From positions 62,001 through 126,000 of the forward strand of contig NZ_FOQY01000008.1 of NCBI RefSeq assembly GCF_900113865.1: 64,000 nt of DNA. The letters are read 5' to 3'. Shown in pieces: positions 60,367 through 64,000 of this stretch. Below the pieces are notes generated by a model, which searched no databases, was not told the DNA's origin, and worked only from the letters and a program-made list of their open reading frames with translations. The position numbers and the translations under genes were made by a program. The stretch's first letter is position 1. Each line of letters begins with the position of its first letter. The stretch comes from Streptosporangium canum. GTDB lineage: Bacteria; Actinomycetota; Actinomycetes; Streptosporangiales; Streptosporangiaceae.

Positions 60367-62202
60367 ATGGCCGGTGTCCTTGAAGAGCGTGCGGCGATCG
60401 AGCGGGAGATCGCGGGCCGTACCGTTTGCGAGCAGTTGGCGGAGACGGCCGAGCGCGCCCCCGACGCTCCGGCCTACTCCGACCCGGTCGACGGGGGCTG
60501 GGCCACCCTCACCTACGCCGAGGCCCGGCAGCGGGTCCTGGAGATCGCCGCCGGCTTCGTCGCCCTCGGGCTGCGACCGGGCGAGGCGGTCGCGCTGATG
60601 ATGGTCAACCGCAGCGAGCACGTCCTGGCCGACCTGGGCGCCGTGCACGCGGGCGGCGTGTCGTGCTCGGTCTACGCCACCTTCGCCCCGGACCAGGTGG
60701 CCTTCGTCGCCGGCGACGTCGGTGCGAGGATCGTCGTGCTGGGCGGGCCGGCCGACCTGGCCAGGTGGGAACCGGTGCTGGACGGGCTTCCCGGGATCGT
60801 CAAGATCGTCATGCTGGAGGGCGCCCCGTCCGGCGACCGCTTCCTCGGCTGGGAGGAGTTCCTGGCCCTGGGGCGCGCGCGGCTCGCCGAGGACCCCGCC
60901 TCGATCGAGGAGCGCTGGCGGGCCGTGAGCGCCGGCGACACCCTGACGGTCCTCTACACCTCCGGCACCACCGGCAACCCCAAGGGTGTGCCGCTGACCC
61001 ACGCCAACGTGTTCTTCGAGGTGGCGGCGACCAGCCGGATGGTCTCGCTGCCCGACAGGGGCACCCAGATCTCCTACCTCACCTACGCCCACATCGCCGA
61101 GCGGGTGCTCAGCCTCTACCTGCCGCTGTTCAAGATCTCCCACACCCACTTCTGCACCGACCTCGCCCAGCTCGGCGCCACCCTCGGCCAGGTCAAGCCG
61201 GTGCTGTTCTTCGGCGTCCCGCGGGTCTGGGAGAAGATGATGGCCCGCCTGCAGGCGCTGCTGGCCACCCAGCCGCAGGAGCAGCAGGAGAACGTGCGCA
61301 CCGCCATGGCCGCCGGTCTCGCCCACGTCGAGGCCAGCCAGTACGGGCGGACCCCCTCGCCCGAGGTCCAGGCCGCCTACGAGCAGGCCGACGCCGCGCT
61401 GCTGTCGATCATCCGTTCGATGATCGGCCTCGACAACGCGGCCTGGCTGGCCAGCGCCGCCGCCCCGATGCCGCTGGAGGTCCAGCGCTTCTTCGCCGGC
61501 CTCGGCATGCGCGTGATCGACGTGTACGGCATGACCGAGACGACGGGCGCGTTCACCGCCAACGCCCCCGACCGCTTCAAGCTCGGCACGGTCGGCCAGG
61601 CCGGCCCGGGCGTCGAGGTCCGCATAGCCGAGGACGGGGAGATCCTCACCCGCAGCCCCGCCAACGCCGGCGGCTACCTGAACCGGCCCGAGGCGACCGC
61701 CGAACTGCTGGACGAGGACGGCTGGCTGCACACCGGCGACGTGGGCTCCATCGACGAGGACGGCTTCGTCCGCATCGTCGACCGCAAGAAGGAGCTCATC
61801 ATCACCTCCGGCGGCGAGAACATCTCCCCGGCCAACATCGAGAACTACCTCAAGGAGCACCCCCTCGTCGGGCAGGCCCTGGCCTACGGCGACGGCAGGC
61901 CGTACCCGGTGGCGGTCCTCACCCTCGACGGCGAGGTCGCCCCCGGCTGGGCGCAGGGCCGCGGCATCGAGTTCACCACCCTGGCCGACCTCGCCGAGCA
62001 TCCCGACGTGCTCAAGGTCGTCGAGGCCGCGGTCGCCGCGGCCAACGACAAGCTCGCCCGCGTCCAGCAGGTCAAGCGCTGGCGTCTGCTGCCGGCGGAG
62101 TGGACGGCCGAGACCGAGGAGCTCACGCCGAGCCTGAAGCTCAAGCGCCGCGTCATCCACGCCAAGTACGCCGAGATCATCGACGGAATGTACGACAGCT
62201 AG
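60367..62202 (+). CDS. Long-chain fatty acid-CoA ligase (AMP-binding, FadD15-like)
   Basis: ANL-superfamily adenylate-forming enzyme of 611 aa. AMP motif YTSGTTGNPKG (about 197), VYGMTETTG (about 388), the GDVGSIDEDGF and DRKKELIITSGGENISP hinge region, and a C-terminal lysine in TPSLKLKRR. It activates fatty acids to acyl-CoA for degradation or lipid synthesis. AGGAGG lies 5 nt before the ATG. Confidence 0.93.
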   Translation: MAGVLEERAAIEREIAGRTVCEQLAETAERAPDAPAYSDPVDGGWATLTYAEARQRVLEIAAGFVALGLRPGEAVALMMVNRSEHVLADLGAVHAGGVSCSVYATFAPDQVAFVAGDVGARIVVLGGPADLARWEPVLDGLPGIVKIVMLEGAPSGDRFLGWEEFLALGRARLAEDPASIEERWRAVSAGDTLTVLYTSGTTGNPKGVPLTHANVFFEVAATSRMVSLPDRGTQISYLTYAHIAERVLSLYLPLFKISHTHFCTDLAQLGATLGQVKPVLFFGVPRVWEKMMARLQALLATQPQEQQENVRTAMAAGLAHVEASQYGRTPSPEVQAAYEQADAALLSIIRSMIGLDNAAWLASAAAPMPLEVQRFFAGLGMRVIDVYGMTETTGAFTANAPDRFKLGTVGQAGPGVEVRIAEDGEILTRSPANAGGYLNRPEATAELLDEDGWLHTGDVGSIDEDGFVRIVDRKKELIITSGGENISPANIENYLKEHPLVGQALAYGDGRPYPVAVLTLDGEVAPGWAQGRGIEFTTLADLAEHPDVLKVVEAAVAAANDKLARVQQVKRWRLLPAEWTAETEELTPSLKLKRRVIHAKYAEIIDGMYDS

Positions 62203-62443
62203 ACAAGCACCGGCCGTGGACGCCGGTGACGGCGACCCGGTCCGACGGGCTCGAAATGGGCGGGGCCTCGCGGCGGGATGCGAGTCGAGCGGGACTCACA
62301 TCGGCCGGAGGCCCTCACGCCCCGCCGTGACGTCCCGCCGGCCGAGCCGGGCCGTCTCCACCTGGCGCGTCGCCGGCGTCGCGCGGGCGGCGTTTTGCCC
62401 AACCAGACGTGTGTCGTCTCCTCGGTCATTACCGGGTGGTTCC

Positions 62444-62449
62444 TAGCCT
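62444..62449 (+). promoter_or_regulatory. -10 box of a leaderless mRNA for the secreted protein
   Basis: TAGCCT followed by 7 nt and the ATG at 62457. The 241 bp after the ligase gene hold no other recognisable element. Confidence 0.45.
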
Positions 62450-62456
62450 CCTAGCC

Positions 62457-63344
62457 ATGACCATGAGAGTCCTTCTTCCCGTCCTGGCGGCGGGGGCCGC
62501 CGCTCTGCCGGTGGGGGCCGCCGCCGCCCTGCCGACGCGGGCCGAGCCGCCCGCCACCGTCAAGGACCTGGCGATCCGCTCCATAACCCTGGCCCCCGAA
62601 GCCCCCGTGGTCGGACCGTCCGACACGGTGCGCCTGGTGATCGAGGTGGTCGCCCGCGGGGTCTCGGGCCCGCAGGGGATGACGGTCCAGGTCGAACCGG
62701 GCGCGCCGCCCGAGTCCGGGACGGGCGCTCTCCCCGGGGCCGGGCCCGGGGTCCAGACGATCTCCGAGCCGGCCCAGCTCCCCGTGCCGCCCGCCCTGAC
62801 CTACCTCACCCCCGCGGAGCCGGCCGGCCAGGCGCCTGCCGCCTCCGGCCGCGCCGGCCGACGGCACGCGACCGGGCCGGCCGCGCGTGCCGCCCGGGAG
62901 TGGGAGACCTGGCGGTTCCGGCCGGAGAAGAGGCTGAGCCGCTGGTACCCCGCCGGGCGCTGGACCGTCGCGGTGACCGCCAGGGGGACGGACGGCGGCA
63001 CGGTCACCGAGTACGCCGGGTTCTGGCTGAGACGCGAGGCCAAGTTCAGCGCCGTCCAGGCGGTCAGGAAGGCGACGGGGGTGGAGGTCAAAGGCGTGCT
63101 CAACCGGGTCGATCCGCAGGGCTACCTGGACTACGCGCCCTTCCCCGGCCAGACCGTCGAGATCCTGCACCGCACGACGGAGCAGGAGGAATGGACGGAG
63201 ACGGCCGAGGCCACCACCGACCTGCAGGGCCATTTCCTCCAGACCGTGACGGGTCGCCGGGGAGGCGAGTGGCGGGCCCGGTTCGCGGGGACGGCGCACT
63301 ACGCCCTCAGGCACAGCCGCGTCCACGAGGCCTCCCGGCGGTGA
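62457..63344 (+). CDS. Secreted hypothetical protein
   Basis: A 295-aa protein with a clear Sec signal (residues 1-24, MRVLLPVLAAGAAAL..., likely cleavage near AAA-LP). The mature part starts with a beta-rich segment (VKDLAIRSITLAPEAPVVGP) like the ordered surface domains of actinobacterial secreted proteins. It then has an Ala/Pro/Gly linker and a C-terminal beta-sandwich-like region (VEVKGVLNRVDPQGYLDYAPFPGQ... EWRARFAGTAHY) reminiscent of Ig-like extracellular modules. No enzyme motif is seen. Function unknown. Confidence 0.7.
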   Translation: MTMRVLLPVLAAGAAALPVGAAAALPTRAEPPATVKDLAIRSITLAPEAPVVGPSDTVRLVIEVVARGVSGPQGMTVQVEPGAPPESGTGALPGAGPGVQTISEPAQLPVPPALTYLTPAEPAGQAPAASGRAGRRHATGPAARAAREWETWRFRPEKRLSRWYPAGRWTVAVTARGTDGGTVTEYAGFWLRREAKFSAVQAVRKATGVEVKGVLNRVDPQGYLDYAPFPGQTVEILHRTTEQEEWTETAEATTDLQGHFLQTVTGRRGGEWRARFAGTAHYALRHSRVHEASRR

Positions 63345-63352
63345 CCCCCGAC

Positions 63353-63405
63353 CGCCGGCCGCACCCGCGCCGCCGGCCGCACCCGCGCCGGGGGCGCGGG
63401 TGCGG
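63353..63405. terminator. Repeat-derived bidirectional terminator between convergent genes
   Basis: An 18-bp unit beginning CCGCCGGCCGCACCCG is tandemly repeated just after the stop codon. Within the second copy CCGCACCCGCGC-type sequence (63377-63388) pairs with GCGCGGGTGCGG (63394-63405) around a 5-nt loop. It separates the secreted-protein gene from the flavoprotein gene. Confidence 0.7.
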
Positions 63406-63459
63406 GTTCGGAGCGGCGCGTGCGTCCCCGCGCTCAGGCCGGTGGGCGCGTCGCCGGGC

Positions 63460-64000
63460 TCAGGCCAGCGCGTGCACCGCCGCGCCGAACAGGGCGGGCA
63501 GCCGCTGGGCCGCGGGGACGATCAGCCGCGCGGACGCCCGGTGCCGGCGGGTCTCCAGCAGAGCGCCGGTGAGCAGCCGATGGCGCCGCGACAGCCGCAG
63601 CCAGGCACCCTCGTACGCCTGCGGAGCCCCGGCCCGCAGGCAGCCCACCAGGGCCTGCGCGGACAGCAGGGCCAGCGACACCCCCTCGCCGGTGAGCGCG
63701 TCGGTGTATCCGGCCGCGTCGCCGACCAGCAGCACCCGCCCGGCGACCCGGGCGCGCACCCGCTGGCGCAGCGGTCCGGCACCGCGCACCGGGGTCGCGG
63801 CCGGTCCCTCCAGCCGGGCCAGGAGGTCCGGGAAGTCCGCCAGGTGCTCCCGGTATCCCCGGCGCCGGGAGCTCAGCACGGCCACGCCGACCAGGTCGTC
63901 GCCCACCGGGGTCACGTACGCCTCGCCCTCCGCGGCCCAGTGGACCTCGACGAAGTCCGTCCAGGGCGCCACCCGGTAGTGCCGCCGCAGGCCGTACCGG
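63460..64000 (-). CDS. Geranylgeranyl-reductase-type FAD-dependent oxidoreductase (C-terminal part; runs off the right edge)
   Basis: The visible 180 residues are the C-terminal half of a PHBH-fold flavoprotein. The frame is open to the edge (RYGLRRHYRVAPW precedes the first in-frame GTG), so the real start lies outside the window. VEVHW...EAYVTPVGDD and the FAD ribityl-binding motif VLLVGDAAGYTDALTGEG (about 97 residues before the end) are characteristic. Such enzymes reduce isoprenoid double bonds or act as hydroxylases; substrate unknown. Confidence 0.85.
   Translation of the reverse strand, partial: RYGLRRHYRVAPWTDFVEVHWAAEGEAYVTPVGDDLVGVAVLSSRRRGYREHLADFPDLLARLEGPAATPVRGAGPLRQRVRARVAGRVLLVGDAAGYTDALTGEGVSLALLSAQALVGCLRAGAPQAYEGAWLRLSRRHRLLTGALLETRRHRASARLIVPAAQRLPALFGAAVHALA

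Overview
The window is very GC-rich with short intergenic gaps, frequent GTG/TTG starts, ATGA/GTGA stop-start overlaps and many TANNNT-N7-start (leaderless) promoters. With its gene order (tkt / ctaB / ctaA / ABC pair / sufR-suf operon / ABC-F / small HTH protein / enoyl-CoA hydratase, which from memory parallels Mycobacterium tuberculosis Rv1449c to Rv1473A) it reads as the chromosome of an actinomycete, most likely of the Streptosporangiales (Streptosporangium/Nonomuraea-like). I see no tRNA, rRNA, CRISPR array, transposase or integrase.

1-4075: heme/respiration block: transketolase start (minus, cut by the edge), ctaB, a PrsW-type intramembrane protease, an internally deleted SanA/DUF218 gene and ctaA. 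4222-17855: a complete hydroxyproline-utilisation locus: three-subunit D-hydroxyproline dehydrogenase, Pyr4H2C deaminase (DHDPS family), 4-hydroxyproline epimerase, alpha-ketoglutarate-semialdehyde dehydrogenase, a Liv-type ABC importer (5 genes), a second proline-racemase-family enzyme, a pyrroline-2-carboxylate-reductase-like protein and a GntR/FCD regulator. The same 11-bp palindrome lies upstream of both transcription units. With an EamA exporter and a GT-C glycosyltransferase, this block separates ctaA from the ABC-2 permease/ATPase pair (20405-22124) that normally adjoins it.

22528-30357: a Bcr/CflA exporter, then sufR-B-D-(Rieske)-C-S-U-T, preceded by an iron-box-like site and a SufR-type palindrome overlapping the sufR start. 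30578-35626: a structured leader and DEAD-box helicase, hisE-hisG, a siderophore-interacting protein with an iron-box-like palindrome, and a SnoaL-like protein. 35933-45654: a degenerate EAL protein, an acVLRF1-type release factor, a five-codon leaderless uORF with interleaved inverted repeats in front of an ABC-F ATPase, a small HTH protein, enoyl-CoA hydratase, an ABC exporter, a sulfotransferase, an LD-carboxypeptidase and a DUF1444-like protein.

45911-54001 is the most unusual part: an Hsp70-type ATPase lacking a substrate-binding domain, two dynamin-like GTPases with a 79-aa partner, an ECF sigma factor, a GrpE-like protein and a small protein of five 13-residue DxDGDG repeats. They look like one stress- or membrane-related module resembling, but more elaborate than, the mycobacterial iniBAC genes. 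54120-64000: GH15 enzyme, YczE with its divergent MocR/YczR regulator, TRIC-like channel, POT peptide transporter, fatty acyl-CoA ligase, a secreted protein and a cut geranylgeranyl-reductase-type flavoprotein.
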